A stretch of 64,000 bases of DNA, from positions 124,001-188,000 of the forward strand of contig NZ_SHKW01000002.1 in the NCBI RefSeq assembly GCF_004217555.1, in the 5' to 3' direction. A program made the translations under genes and the position numbers. The DNA is from Edaphobacter modestus. Its GTDB lineage: Bacteria > Acidobacteriota > Terriglobia > Terriglobales > Acidobacteriaceae. Below are positions 42,601-49,941 of the stretch, one piece after another; within the stretch, counting starts at the first letter, position 1, and every line of letters starts with the position of its first letter. The notes under the pieces were generated by a model. That model did no database searches. It was not told the origin of the DNA and worked only from the letters and a program-made list of their open reading frames with translations.

Positions 42601-42895
42601 GCAAACCCTAGAAGTTGAGATCCGCTACGACGAAAGGTACTTCCGGCTTCGCGTTCGGGACGATGGAAAAGGGATTGGCCCCGAGGTTCTTCGCGGAGAC
42701 GGACGTGAGGGGCACTACGGCTTGCACGGTATGAAGGAACGAGCCAAGCTTGTGGGCGGTAAGCTAGCGACCTGGAGTGAAGTGAATAACGGTACGGAAA
42801 TCGAGCTGATCATTCCAGCATCGAGAGCGTATGGGAAATCGACGCGGCGTTTCTCCGCGACGGATATCGATGTGAAAGGAAACGATCGAGCGTGA
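39620..42895 (+). CDS. Reg_prop/Y_Y_Y sensor histidine kinase, second locus
   Basis: A 1091-residue kinase. A signal-anchor (ILFFCIIHAIYAAAAQ) precedes a long two-component propeller (GFMWFATRDGLNRYDGNSFV, GYLWIATNTGVNKFDPETER, GVLWVGTENGGLNILNFRQQ, GTLWLGTWGGTLVRFDDKAK). A Y_Y_Y domain (YRYMLENFESVWNDVGSRQR) and a transmembrane helix near residue 830 (VSTAVFLGLLWAAYQLRV) follow. The phosphoacceptor His near residue 873 is in RIARDLHDTLLQSFQ, and the HATPase boxes are EALRNAFRHA, VRDDGKGIG and GHYGLHGMKERA. It overlaps the regulator gene by ATGA-type coupling. A truncated pseudogene copy lies at 19115, and a diverged paralogue at 31125. Confidence 0.92.
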   Translation: MNMILRNTARCLRGASRILFFCIIHAIYAAAAQPHPVQSDSVVVRDLRFTHLNTNDGLSQSYVVAILQDRRGFMWFATRDGLNRYDGNSFVVYKNNPNDFGSLSSNFLQDLMQDDHGYLWIATNTGVNKFDPETERCTRYLHDPGNPNSLGGASVKSIAQDSRGSFWFGTEDSGLDKLDPRTGRFTHYRNDGDGQFVGRISQVIEDAHRDIWFVGERGLFHLNQQTGQITRPSAARNGLSADSVYEDEMGSFWMLVDSPVVGLAKYDPKAERLSTFPLGARHVGVMASTSSGGSLNGTLRADGQNGLWVPSSRGLYYFDRPTERFTYRFQHNESNPDSLDSDAVFCAYRDWGGVLWVGTENGGLNILNFRQQQFNLYKHRFSDSNSLSPGRVKAIYQNPDGIVWVGLFPRALDRLDRKTGKITHYLPARGDEKGFGEGTNVNCIYKDTAGYLWLGGGGSGLVRFDQRTGRFKHYRHNPDDPNSLISDNVYTIFGDRSGQMWVGQEGGFSRFDSAKDGFTNYRPVPDHPASLENTVWVIDQDRSGTLWLGTWGGTLVRFDDKAKTFMNYTPGPYDPQKLSGGGVNTIHEDRTGTLWIGAMDGLYRYQRQSGLFTRYTESQGLPSSTTRCILEDEAGRLWLSTQKGISRFDPQKETFRNYDVSDGLQSNEFSTGCYHGLNGEMFFGGTNGFNAFFPENTHDNPYVPPVVITSFRIFNKPAPIGTESVLKKAIPYVDSLTLPYRDNVFSLEFAALSYANSQKNHYRYMLENFESVWNDVGSRQRMATYTNLDPGKYVFRVQGSNSDGVWNEEGASLTIVITPPWWNTRWFRAVSTAVFLGLLWAAYQLRVRQLHHEFAVTLEARVAERMRIARDLHDTLLQSFQALLPRLQAAIYKLPEGAADARKTLEETVDQASEAITEGRDAVQGLRMSTVEKNDLALAIRTVGEELASVETQSTPKFEVIVEGTSRNLHPIVRDEVYRLAVEALRNAFRHAEAQTLEVEIRYDERYFRLRVRDDGKGIGPEVLRGDGREGHYGLHGMKERAKLVGGKLATWSEVNNGTEIELIIPASRAYGKSTRRFSATDIDVKGNDRA

Positions 42896-43524
42896 GTGTT
42901 GGGTCAGCTCAAATTCGAATTCTGGCGGTTGACGATCACGCCCTTATAAGGCAGGGCATAGCCGTACTCGTCGGCACCCAGCCGGATATGACTCTGGTCG
43001 CCGAAGCCTCGAACGGCCGGGAAGCGATCCAACAGTTCCGTACGAATCATCCAGACGTCACGCTAATGGATTTGCAAATGCCGGAGATGAACGGCTTCGA
43101 TGCGATTGTCGCGATCCGGGGACAATTTCCTGATGCGAAAATCATTGTACTGACGACCTACAAAGGCGACATTCAGATTCTTCGCGCACTCAAGGCAGGA
43201 GCACAAGGGTACCTGCTAAAAAATACATTTCACAAGGAACTCGTGGAAACGATCCGAGCCGTTTACACCGGAAGAAAGGCGCTTTCTCTCGAAGCCTCGT
43301 ACGAAATCGCTGAGCATGCGACCGATGACGCGCTGACGCCGGCAGAGATCAGCGTGCTGCGCTTGATCGCCACTGGGAATGCCAACAAGCAGATCGCGAA
43401 TCAGCTCAAGATCACGGACGAAACCGTAAAGAGCCGAGTCAAGTGCATTCTTTCAAAATTGGGTGCCAATGATCGAACGCAAGCCGCAATGATTGGGTTG
43501 AAACGAGGAATCATCGACCTCTAA
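42892..43524 (+). CDS. NarL/FixJ-type response regulator coupled to the sensor
   Basis: A 210-residue regulator starting with GTG that overlaps the sensor's stop by four bases. The receiver has AVDDHALIRQGIAVLV, phosphoacceptor Asp in VTLMDLQMPEMNGFDAIVAI, VVLTTYKGD-like Thr (IIVLTTYKGDIQ) and Lys in GYLLKNTFHKEL. The LuxR HTH reads LTPAEISVLRLIATGNANKQ and KITDETVKSRVKCILSKLG. The final codons Asp-Leu-TAA lie in the target duplication of the IS5-type element, so its stop codon is preserved by the duplicated CTAA. It is the cognate regulator of the sensor at 39620. Confidence 0.92.
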   Translation: MSVGSAQIRILAVDDHALIRQGIAVLVGTQPDMTLVAEASNGREAIQQFRTNHPDVTLMDLQMPEMNGFDAIVAIRGQFPDAKIIVLTTYKGDIQILRALKAGAQGYLLKNTFHKELVETIRAVYTGRKALSLEASYEIAEHATDDALTPAEISVLRLIATGNANKQIANQLKITDETVKSRVKCILSKLGANDRTQAAMIGLKRGIIDL

Positions 43525-44813
43525 GAGCTTGTTGAAATAGGTTCTGGCTTCGTCTGATCTGGGTGTTGGTCCGTCTCTGTTGTATGCGTGGCGACGAGCG
43601 GGTTCAGGGTGAGATGTTCAGTTGTGTGACGTTGGAGCAGCGGGTTCCACAGGATCATCCTTTGCGCGAGATTCGCAAGTTGACGGATGCAGTTCTGGTG
43701 TCGCTGAACGAGGATTTCGATGCGCTATATTCGGCATCAGGCCGTCCTTCGATTGCGCCCGAGTATGTGCTGCGGGCGCTGTTGTTGCAGGCGTTTTATT
43801 CGGTGCGTTCGGAGCGCCAGTTAGTCGAGCAGCTGAACTACAACCTGCTGTTCCGCTGGTTCGTCGGCCTGGGCATGGACGACGCGGTGTGGAACCATGC
43901 CGTGTTTTCCAAGAACCGCGACCGGCTGCTGACGTCGGACGTGGCGCAGCGGTTCTTCGCCGAGGTGAACGTGCTGGCGAAGCGCTTCATGAGTGACGAG
44001 CACTTCACCGTGGACGGCACGCTGATCCAGGCCTGGGCATCGCAGAAGAGCTTCCGGCCGAAGGATGGCTCCGATGATGGCGACGGCACTAACTTCCGTG
44101 GGCAGAAGAGGTCGAACGAGACCCATCAATCGACTACCGATCCGGAGGCGCGGCTCTACAAGAAGAGCTATGGCAAGGAGTCGAAGCTCGCGTACCTGGG
44201 CCATGCGCTGGTGGAGAACCGCAACGGCCTGATCGCCGCCGCGATGGCGACCCAGGCCGACGGCCATGCCGAGCGCGACGCCGCCCTGCTGATGCTCGAC
44301 GAGCGGCAGAAGAACAGCTCGCGGCGCATCACGGTTGGTGCCGACAAGGCCTACGACGCGAAGGACTTCATCGCCGGAGCCCGCGCCCTCAACGTCACCG
44401 CACATGTGCAGAAGAACGACAAGGGACGCCGCTCGAACCTCGATGGCAGGACCACCCGGCACGCCGGCTATGCGCTCAGCCTCAGCCGCCGCTGGCTCGT
44501 GGAGAAGACATTTGGCTGGTTGAAGCAGACCGGTCCGCTCGACCAGCTGAAGGTGCGAGGACTCGCCAAGGTCGACTGGATCTTCGTCTTCAGCTGCGCC
44601 GCACATAACCTGCTGCGTCTGCCAAGGCTCATCCAAAGCCATACTCAGCAGGACCCACAGCAGCAGTGCGCCTGAAGGCCGGTTGAGTCTTCAACCCGGC
44701 AAGAAAACATGCCGCAGAATCCGCCAGCCAGCCGTCATAAACAACCCAACTCCCCTGCATCAACCCAAAACCTCATCAGTAAAGGAGTCAGCTCTAGCTA
44801 TTTCAACAAGCTC
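43525..44813 (+). mobile_element. IS5-family insertion sequence with CTAA target duplication
   Basis: A 1289-bp element with perfect 16-bp inverted repeats GAGCTTGTTGAAATAG (43525-43540 and inverted at 44798-44813). It is flanked by direct repeats CTAA at 43521-43524 and 44814-44817. A 4-bp YTAR target is typical of IS5. It contains one transposase gene. The intact ends, target duplication and gene indicate a recent insertion. Confidence 0.93.
43584..44675 (+). CDS. IS5-family DDE transposase
   Basis: A 363-residue transposase. An N-terminal DUF772-like domain (SYV-like MFSCVTLEQRVPQDHPLREI, YVLRALLLQAFYSVRSERQL, NLLFRWFVGLGMDDAVWNHA) precedes the DDE domain. Its acidic residues are visible in EHFTVDGTLIQAWAS, ITVGADKAYDAKDFI and WLVEKTFGWLKQ. 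The start at MRGDERVQ is typical of the group; the frame is open seven codons further upstream. The codon use is more GC-rich than the surrounding genes (many GCC and CTG codons), consistent with recent arrival. Confidence 0.92.
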   Translation: MRGDERVQGEMFSCVTLEQRVPQDHPLREIRKLTDAVLVSLNEDFDALYSASGRPSIAPEYVLRALLLQAFYSVRSERQLVEQLNYNLLFRWFVGLGMDDAVWNHAVFSKNRDRLLTSDVAQRFFAEVNVLAKRFMSDEHFTVDGTLIQAWASQKSFRPKDGSDDGDGTNFRGQKRSNETHQSTTDPEARLYKKSYGKESKLAYLGHALVENRNGLIAAAMATQADGHAERDAALLMLDERQKNSSRRITVGADKAYDAKDFIAGARALNVTAHVQKNDKGRRSNLDGRTTRHAGYALSLSRRWLVEKTFGWLKQTGPLDQLKVRGLAKVDWIFVFSCAAHNLLRLPRLIQSHTQQDPQQQCA

Positions 44814-44854
44814 CTAAGTCTCCTTGGCTGATTTCTCGCCCCAAAAACAGAACT

Positions 44855-44887
44855 CTAAAGAGTGACCGATAACGACTCTCTCTTTAG
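44855..44887 (+). terminator. Stem-loop of the duplicated block, copy 2
   Basis: CTAAAGAG (44855-44862) pairs with CTCTTTAG (44880-44887). The arms are conserved with copy 1 while loop and flanks vary, consistent with a functional RNA stem. It probably terminated the sensor/regulator transcript before the IS5 insertion. Confidence 0.5.
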
Positions 44888-44942
44888 GATTTCGTCCGTT
44901 TCTGCAAGGCAGGAAACTGGTGGAGTGTAGAAGGGTGGGTTT

Positions 44943-45335
44943 TTGCGACGTCTATATTCCACATTCGCTGCCGGTTGGCCTGGAATCGGTTTGCTTCTCA
45001 TGCGTGTCGTTCTCGGCGCTTCACTGCTTCTGGGTGCGAACTCGGCGCTGTGGAGCAACCCTCATGTCAGTACAACGATAATTTCCGCATTTCTGACGGC
45101 ATTCGGGCTCCTTCTCATTCCCGGCCTATGGACGCCCCTCGTGGGAGCCTTGGTTGCGTTGCTGGAAATCTTGCAGATCATGACGATAGGCGGAGATCGA
45201 TGGGTCACGGTTTTGCTCGGAACCATTGGCTGCGCTCTCGCCATGTTGGGACCGGGTCTATGGTCAGTCGATGCTCGCCTGTTTGGGTGGAAGCGCGTGC
45301 AACCTCCACCGCGCAAAATCAGCGCCAACTCCTGA
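44943..45335 (+). CDS. DoxX-like membrane protein, copy 2
   Basis: A 130-residue four-helix inner-membrane protein, nearly identical to the copy at 35928. Segments are GIGLLLMRVVLGASLLLGA, TTIISAFLTAFGLLLIPGLW, LVGALVALLEILQIM and WVTVLLGTIGCALAMLGPGLW. Differences from copy 1 are few and conservative. The start codon is TTG with GGGTGGG upstream, as in copy 1. This copy may be the original because it is still linked to the complete downstream receptor operon. Confidence 0.75.
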   Translation: MRRLYSTFAAGWPGIGLLLMRVVLGASLLLGANSALWSNPHVSTTIISAFLTAFGLLLIPGLWTPLVGALVALLEILQIMTIGGDRWVTVLLGTIGCALAMLGPGLWSVDARLFGWKRVQPPPRKISANS

Positions 45336-45399
45336 AGGACTCCTTCATCAATCACCGAAATTTCTGGCTTGACGGAGGCTATTAATTTCCCTCCCTAGA

Positions 45400-45436
45400 G
45401 TTTGCGATTTGCCCCGTCGTGGGGCTGTTTGCAAAC
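45400..45436 (+). other. 37-nt two-stem hairpin element, copy 2
   Basis: Identical to 36385-36421: outer stem GTTTGC/GCAAAC and inner stem GCCCC/GGGGC. It stands 46 bp before the second copy of the 57-residue gene. Confidence 0.45.
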
Positions 45437-45482
45437 GGGATTCGATAGACAATTCACACATCGGAACTAGGAGGACAAACAC

Positions 45483-45656
45483 ATGACACGCACTGACCTT
45501 GAAATCAATCAGGAAGGCATGTGGAGAACATTGGTCTTCGAACAGAAAACTACCCTCACGCTCGCGGTTGAGATGCTTTTGCGTTGCCATCTATCTCCCG
45601 AAGAGATCCTGACCAAGACAGCGATGGCATTGAAAGGCTCACACCACGATTCGTGA
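45483..45656 (+). CDS. 57-residue conserved small protein, copy 2
   Basis: Encodes the same protein as 36468-36641, MTRTDLEINQEGMWRTL to AMALKGSHHDS, again with AGGAGG 8 bases upstream. It is the first gene of the run leading into the TonB receptor and lipid-type enzymes. A single helix TLAVEMLLRCHLSPEEIL is the main feature. No known family is recognised. It may be a small regulatory protein of the operon. Confidence 0.65.
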   Translation: MTRTDLEINQEGMWRTLVFEQKTTLTLAVEMLLRCHLSPEEILTKTAMALKGSHHDS

Positions 45657-45759
45657 GGTTTGCGAGGGCATGAAACCTTGGTGGACGAAATTCGTTTTCA
45701 GCAAGGTTTATATGCGCAAGAAATCTTTACGCCCATCAAAGCACAAAAAGGAAATCAGC

Positions 45760-48210
45760 ATGAAGCACAAACTTGCGAGTACAGCAATCGCTATCGGGTT
45801 GCTTGCAGCGTGTGTCTCTGCTCAGAGCCCTGAGCAGGCCACCGGCACTGTTGACGGGATCGTGTTCACGGTGGACGGAAGCGGTGGGCATGCTGTCATA
45901 CCCACTGCAAGAATTTCGCTTGACGGTCCAACCCACATCGAGGCTGAGGGTGATGGCGCGGGCAAGTTCGCATTCAATGCAGTTCCTCCTGGGGCGTACA
46001 CGATCCATGCACAAGCACCCGGCTTGGACGCAAATCGGACCATCGAGGTTACGGCGGGCTCTGCTTCAGAAATAGACTTGGAAATGAAAGTCCAAGCCGT
46101 TGTGGAGTCGACCACGGTCACGGCTAGTACAGATCAGGTCGACACCAAAGAGTCTTCTGGAACCAGCACGATCGGCGAGTCGGTTCTCAGGAACATGCCG
46201 AATATCGATGAGCGTTTCAGCAGCTTGTTGCCCTTGATTCCGGGCGTAGTTCGCGGTCCGAGTGGGCTGATCAACATGAAAGGCGCTCAGGCATCCCAGA
46301 ACGGATCGCTTCTCAACAGCTCTGATGTGACTGATCCAGCTACGGGTACATCGGCGCTCAGTATTCCCATCGATATGGTTTCGTCGGTGCAGGTTCTTTC
46401 AACGCCCTACGCTCCCGAGTACGGGAAATTCATCGGCGCGGTCTCGAATGTGGAGACGCGGCCCGGAAGTTTCAACAAGTTTCGGATCTCCGCCCAGAAC
46501 CTGCTCCCGCGAGTGCGGAGAGTCAATGGGTCAATCATGGGCATCGCCGCAGCGACTCCTCGAGTCACGGTCTCTGCTCCCATCGTGAAAGACCGCATTG
46601 CCTTTACGCAGTCGCTTGAATATCGCTATGAACGTAATCAAGTGACCAGCTTGCCGCCGCTCGAACAATGGACGCGTTCTGAAAACGTCAACTCGTATAC
46701 GCAAATAGATGCCAACATTACGAATAAGCAAACCGCAACCGCATCGTTTGCGATCTTCCCGCAGAAGCTTGATTACTACGGCCTGAACACCTTTACACCG
46801 CAGGAGAGTACGCCCAACTTACATCAGCGCGGATATCAGGCATATCTGCAGCACCGATACGTTACCAATTCCGGCAATCTGCTGACTTCACAGATCAGCT
46901 TCAGAAAACTTGATGCCAATCTACTGCCTAACAGCGATGCCCCCTATCGACTTCTCGTTGAAACCACCAAGGGCGGTTTCTTTAACCGTCAGGACCGCAA
47001 TACAACACGCACAGAATGGGCAGAAATCTTTCGCTCCCACCCGCGTCATTATTTCGGATCACACGAACTGAGTGCCGGCACAAACTTCGTGCATAGCTCC
47101 TACGATGGCCGCCAGGAATTTCACCCGGTACAGGTTATCGGGGTTGCCAACTATCCGTTAGAGCGAATCCAGTTCGGGCCAGCTTCGACCTTCTCCATTG
47201 ATCAAAATGAGACGGCCTGGTTCATTGGCGACAAGTGGACTGTCTCTAATCGCCTTACATTTGATTTGGGCCTTCGCTTCGATCGCGACTCCATCACAAA
47301 TTCGATTAATATGGCTCCTCGCGTTGGGTTCGTCCTTTCACTGACGGGTGACGGCAAAACGATGATCAAGGGCGGAGCAGGGTATTTCTATGACCGTGTG
47401 CCGCTCAACATTCCTGCATTTCGCTTTTTGCCGACTCGTACAGTGACTGGACTGAATCCAGCCGGTGAGGTCGTCAGTTCCACACAATATTCGAACATCA
47501 TCCCGAACGGTCTGCAAAATCCGCGCAGTGAAGTCTGGAACATTGAACTGGACCGTCAGGTTACGAGTGATTTTTTGGTTCGCGTGGGATACCAGCAACG
47601 CAATACAGTCCACGGATACTTCGTCAATCCCATTGCATCGGGATCAACCGGCAGCCTTTCGTTATCGAACCGTGGGAGGGACATCTATAAGGAATTTCAG
47701 GTTACTGCCCTTTATCGAATTCACCGTAGCACGCTGAACGCTTCGTATGTCCATTCGCGAGCGTACGGCGACCTGAACGATTTCAACCAGTTTTTCGGTA
47801 ACGACCCTCTGGCCGTAATTCAACCCAATCAGCGTGGTTGCCTGAACTTTGATTCGCCGAATCGAGTCCTGGTCTGGGGAGAAATTGCCGCACCGTGGAA
47901 ATTGACCGTCGCCCCCGTGCTCGATATCCGCAGTGGTTTCCCGTACTCAACAGTCAACGAGTACCGCGAGTTCGTGGGGCCGAGAAATGAATTGCGATTC
48001 CCGCGTTTCGTTTCGACCGACATACAGGTCTGGCGCCAGGTTCGTCTCCCGATAAAGGAAAAGCATGCGCGGATCGGCTTTGGCGTCTACAACATCTTCA
48101 ATCGCGACAACTACCGCGACGTTCAGAACAATCTCGGCAGCCCCCGCTTTGGCGAGTTCTTCAACGGACCCAGCCGCACCTTCCACGGCAAATTCAAACT
48201 GGAGTTTTAA
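45760..48210 (+). CDS. TonB-dependent receptor-like outer membrane protein
   Basis: An 816-residue outer-membrane protein, shorter than the two other receptors in the window. The signal peptide is ASTAIAIGLLAACVSAQ. The carboxypeptidase-regulatory domain spans residues 30-115 (VPPGAYTIHAQAPGLDAN). The plug domain contains VLRNMPNIDERFSSLLPLIP, LNSSDVTDPATG and VQVLSTPYAPEYGKF. The barrel ends HGKFKLEF with a terminal Phe. The start at 45760 follows AAGGAAA. Four bases separate its stop from the next gene. It heads the putative lipid-assembly operon. Its position suggests export or capture of an envelope molecule rather than the usual nutrient uptake, but this is inference. Confidence 0.87.
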   Translation: MKHKLASTAIAIGLLAACVSAQSPEQATGTVDGIVFTVDGSGGHAVIPTARISLDGPTHIEAEGDGAGKFAFNAVPPGAYTIHAQAPGLDANRTIEVTAGSASEIDLEMKVQAVVESTTVTASTDQVDTKESSGTSTIGESVLRNMPNIDERFSSLLPLIPGVVRGPSGLINMKGAQASQNGSLLNSSDVTDPATGTSALSIPIDMVSSVQVLSTPYAPEYGKFIGAVSNVETRPGSFNKFRISAQNLLPRVRRVNGSIMGIAAATPRVTVSAPIVKDRIAFTQSLEYRYERNQVTSLPPLEQWTRSENVNSYTQIDANITNKQTATASFAIFPQKLDYYGLNTFTPQESTPNLHQRGYQAYLQHRYVTNSGNLLTSQISFRKLDANLLPNSDAPYRLLVETTKGGFFNRQDRNTTRTEWAEIFRSHPRHYFGSHELSAGTNFVHSSYDGRQEFHPVQVIGVANYPLERIQFGPASTFSIDQNETAWFIGDKWTVSNRLTFDLGLRFDRDSITNSINMAPRVGFVLSLTGDGKTMIKGGAGYFYDRVPLNIPAFRFLPTRTVTGLNPAGEVVSSTQYSNIIPNGLQNPRSEVWNIELDRQVTSDFLVRVGYQQRNTVHGYFVNPIASGSTGSLSLSNRGRDIYKEFQVTALYRIHRSTLNASYVHSRAYGDLNDFNQFFGNDPLAVIQPNQRGCLNFDSPNRVLVWGEIAAPWKLTVAPVLDIRSGFPYSTVNEYREFVGPRNELRFPRFVSTDIQVWRQVRLPIKEKHARIGFGVYNIFNRDNYRDVQNNLGSPRFGEFFNGPSRTFHGKFKLEF

Positions 48211-48214
48211 ACCC

Positions 48215-48958
48215 ATGAAACTGACCATCAAGACCGCCCTTTCCACTCTGGCAATCGTGCTTTCCGCAGTGACGAGTGCTTCATCCCAGACCGGCGTTTC
48301 GCTTCCGTCTGCAGATGACGTGGTCACAAAGATGTTGCGGGCCGACATCGAGCGCAGATCTGAACTGGCGGGGTACACGGCCTTGCGTCGCTATGTCGCT
48401 GTCAACCAGGATCGCCGGGCGGAGATGATGGTGCGCGTCGACTGCTCTCCCGACGGCGCGAAGCAGTTCACGATTATTTCCGAAGCGGGATCGGGGTCGA
48501 TTCGCAAGCACGCTTTTTCCAAAATGCTGAGCGAAGAGACTATGGCATCACATCGGGAGTCGCGCGACGGCAGCCGTATCACCCCGGCAAATTACACATT
48601 CAACATGCTTGGGCAAGACACGCTCGATACTGGTCCCGCATACGTACTGGAAATCCTTCCCAGAACGGCGAACAGATATCTGATCGAAGGAAGAATCTGG
48701 GTCAACGCGAAGGACTTCTCTATCATTCGCGTCGAAGGCAAGCCGGCACGAGATCCATCCTTCTGGGTGCATGACGTGCATTTTGTTCATACGTACCAGC
48801 GAGTTGGTCAGTTCTGGTTTGCCTCTTCGACTCAGAGTACAAGCGAGATCCGACTCTTTGGGCGTTCGGAGTTAACGATCGAAAACTCTGCCTACGAGCT
48901 GCACCCGCCGGCGACGCACATCGCGGAAGCAGATTCTACGGCGAGGCTTGTCCGATGA
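48215..48958 (+). CDS. LolA-like outer-membrane lipoprotein-sorting protein
   Basis: A 247-residue periplasmic protein with a signal peptide (ALSTLAIVLSAVTSASSQ) and a LolA/LppX-like fold. It has VVTKMLRADIERRSELAGYT at the start, ALRRYVAVNQDRRAEMMVRV, and AYVLEILPRTANRYLIEGRI followed by WVNAKDFSIIRVEGKPARDP. The last segments are the typical convex-sheet strands that hold acyl chains. LolA-like proteins carry lipoproteins or lipids across the periplasm. Here it sits between an outer-membrane barrel gene and a flippase-like gene, so lipid transport is a reasonable inference. The stop overlaps the next start (ATGA). Confidence 0.75.
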   Translation: MKLTIKTALSTLAIVLSAVTSASSQTGVSLPSADDVVTKMLRADIERRSELAGYTALRRYVAVNQDRRAEMMVRVDCSPDGAKQFTIISEAGSGSIRKHAFSKMLSEETMASHRESRDGSRITPANYTFNMLGQDTLDTGPAYVLEILPRTANRYLIEGRIWVNAKDFSIIRVEGKPARDPSFWVHDVHFVHTYQRVGQFWFASSTQSTSEIRLFGRSELTIENSAYELHPPATHIAEADSTARLVR

Positions 48959-49941
48959 AAAGAATTCAGCTAATCATCGCGTTCGCAGCACTGGCGCTAT
49001 TCGCCTGGGCGATCGCTCATCTTGGCCTTGCAACGATAGTGGCGCAATTGAAGGCGATGCGGGTTGCGCTACCAATCGTGATGGCTCTGAGCGCGCTCCG
49101 CCTCTTTCTGCAGAGCACCACATGGTCAGCATCACTGAAGGGCGGGAATGTTGCTGTCAATACAAGAACTTTGATCGGAGTGCGACTGGCTTCGCAGTCG
49201 ATGGGATACCTCACAGTTCTCGGTCCCGTTATCTCCGAGCCGATGAAGATCAAGCTTCTTGGGACAGCCGGCGAACCAACGATTGCGGCTACTTTTCTGG
49301 ATACCGGAGTGTACTGGTTCACCTCGGCTTTGGTTGTCATTTCAGGCGTTGTTTGTCTTCCTATAATCGCTGGCCGTGGCGCAGCCTACCATTGGGCTCC
49401 AGGTGTCCTTGCGCTTGCTTTTGCTGTCTTCGCGATTACACGGCGCAGTCCCATCCTTGCCGGCGTTGCACGCGCGCTTGGCAGCCGCGCTCCTTCCTGG
49501 CTCTCGAGGGCGGAACAATTTGAACGATCGATCCGAACCTATCGCCTGCAACAGCCTGCATTGGTTAGCCGGATGTTTTGGATCGGCGCGACATGCCAAC
49601 TGCTGATCGCTTCCGAAGTCTTGGTTGTGTTATGGGCCCTGCATCTCCCCATTCATTTCTTCGCAGTTATGGCCATTGAAGGAGTGACACGCTCATTGAA
49701 ACTGGCGAGCGGTTGGGTTCCAGCGAGAGTCGGATTTGACGAGGGCGGTGCGATTTCGGCGTTTGCAGTGGCCGGCCTCTCACCGATGAATGGCCTGGGT
49801 CTGGCTTTGACTCGACGCGTACGCGACCTCCTGTGGGCCTTGATGGGGATTATTTGGCTCGCCTGGAACACCCGCGGTCTACGCCCTCGCCATGCAATCA
49901 CATTTGAACATTCCAGCAATTCTTTTGAACGAGGTATCTAG
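48955..49941 (+). CDS. Flippase-like (LPG-synthase transmembrane domain) protein
   Basis: A 328-residue protein with 7-8 transmembrane helices and the pattern of the lysylphosphatidylglycerol synthase TM domain (UPF0104). The helices include LIIAFAALALFAWAIAHLG, VMALSALRLFLQ, LVVISGVVCLPIIAG and LLIASEVLVVLWALHLP. The signature regions are LASQSMGYLTVLGPVISEPMK and LASGWVPARVGFDEGGAISA (usually PGGLGxxE). Proteins with this domain, but no aminoacyl-transferase domain, are proposed lipid flippases. The ATGA overlap with the LolA-like gene and the direct junction to the phosphatidyltransferase gene point to a shared pathway. Confidence 0.78.
   Translation: MKRIQLIIAFAALALFAWAIAHLGLATIVAQLKAMRVALPIVMALSALRLFLQSTTWSASLKGGNVAVNTRTLIGVRLASQSMGYLTVLGPVISEPMKIKLLGTAGEPTIAATFLDTGVYWFTSALVVISGVVCLPIIAGRGAAYHWAPGVLALAFAVFAITRRSPILAGVARALGSRAPSWLSRAEQFERSIRTYRLQQPALVSRMFWIGATCQLLIASEVLVVLWALHLPIHFFAVMAIEGVTRSLKLASGWVPARVGFDEGGAISAFAVAGLSPMNGLGLALTRRVRDLLWALMGIIWLAWNTRGLRPRHAITFEHSSNSFERGI

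Larger units (their letters stand above)
44818..45812 (+). repeat. Duplicated ~1-kb block, copy 2
   Basis: Near-identical to 35816-36812. Without the IS5 element it would follow the NarL regulator gene directly, as copy 1 follows its own. Here the block continues into the full TonB receptor gene and its operon. Confidence 0.85.

Noticed and set aside
43821..44642. 273-codon minus-strand frame in the IS5-type element
   Set aside because: Shadow of the transposase gene, which has DDE motifs and matching inverted repeats.
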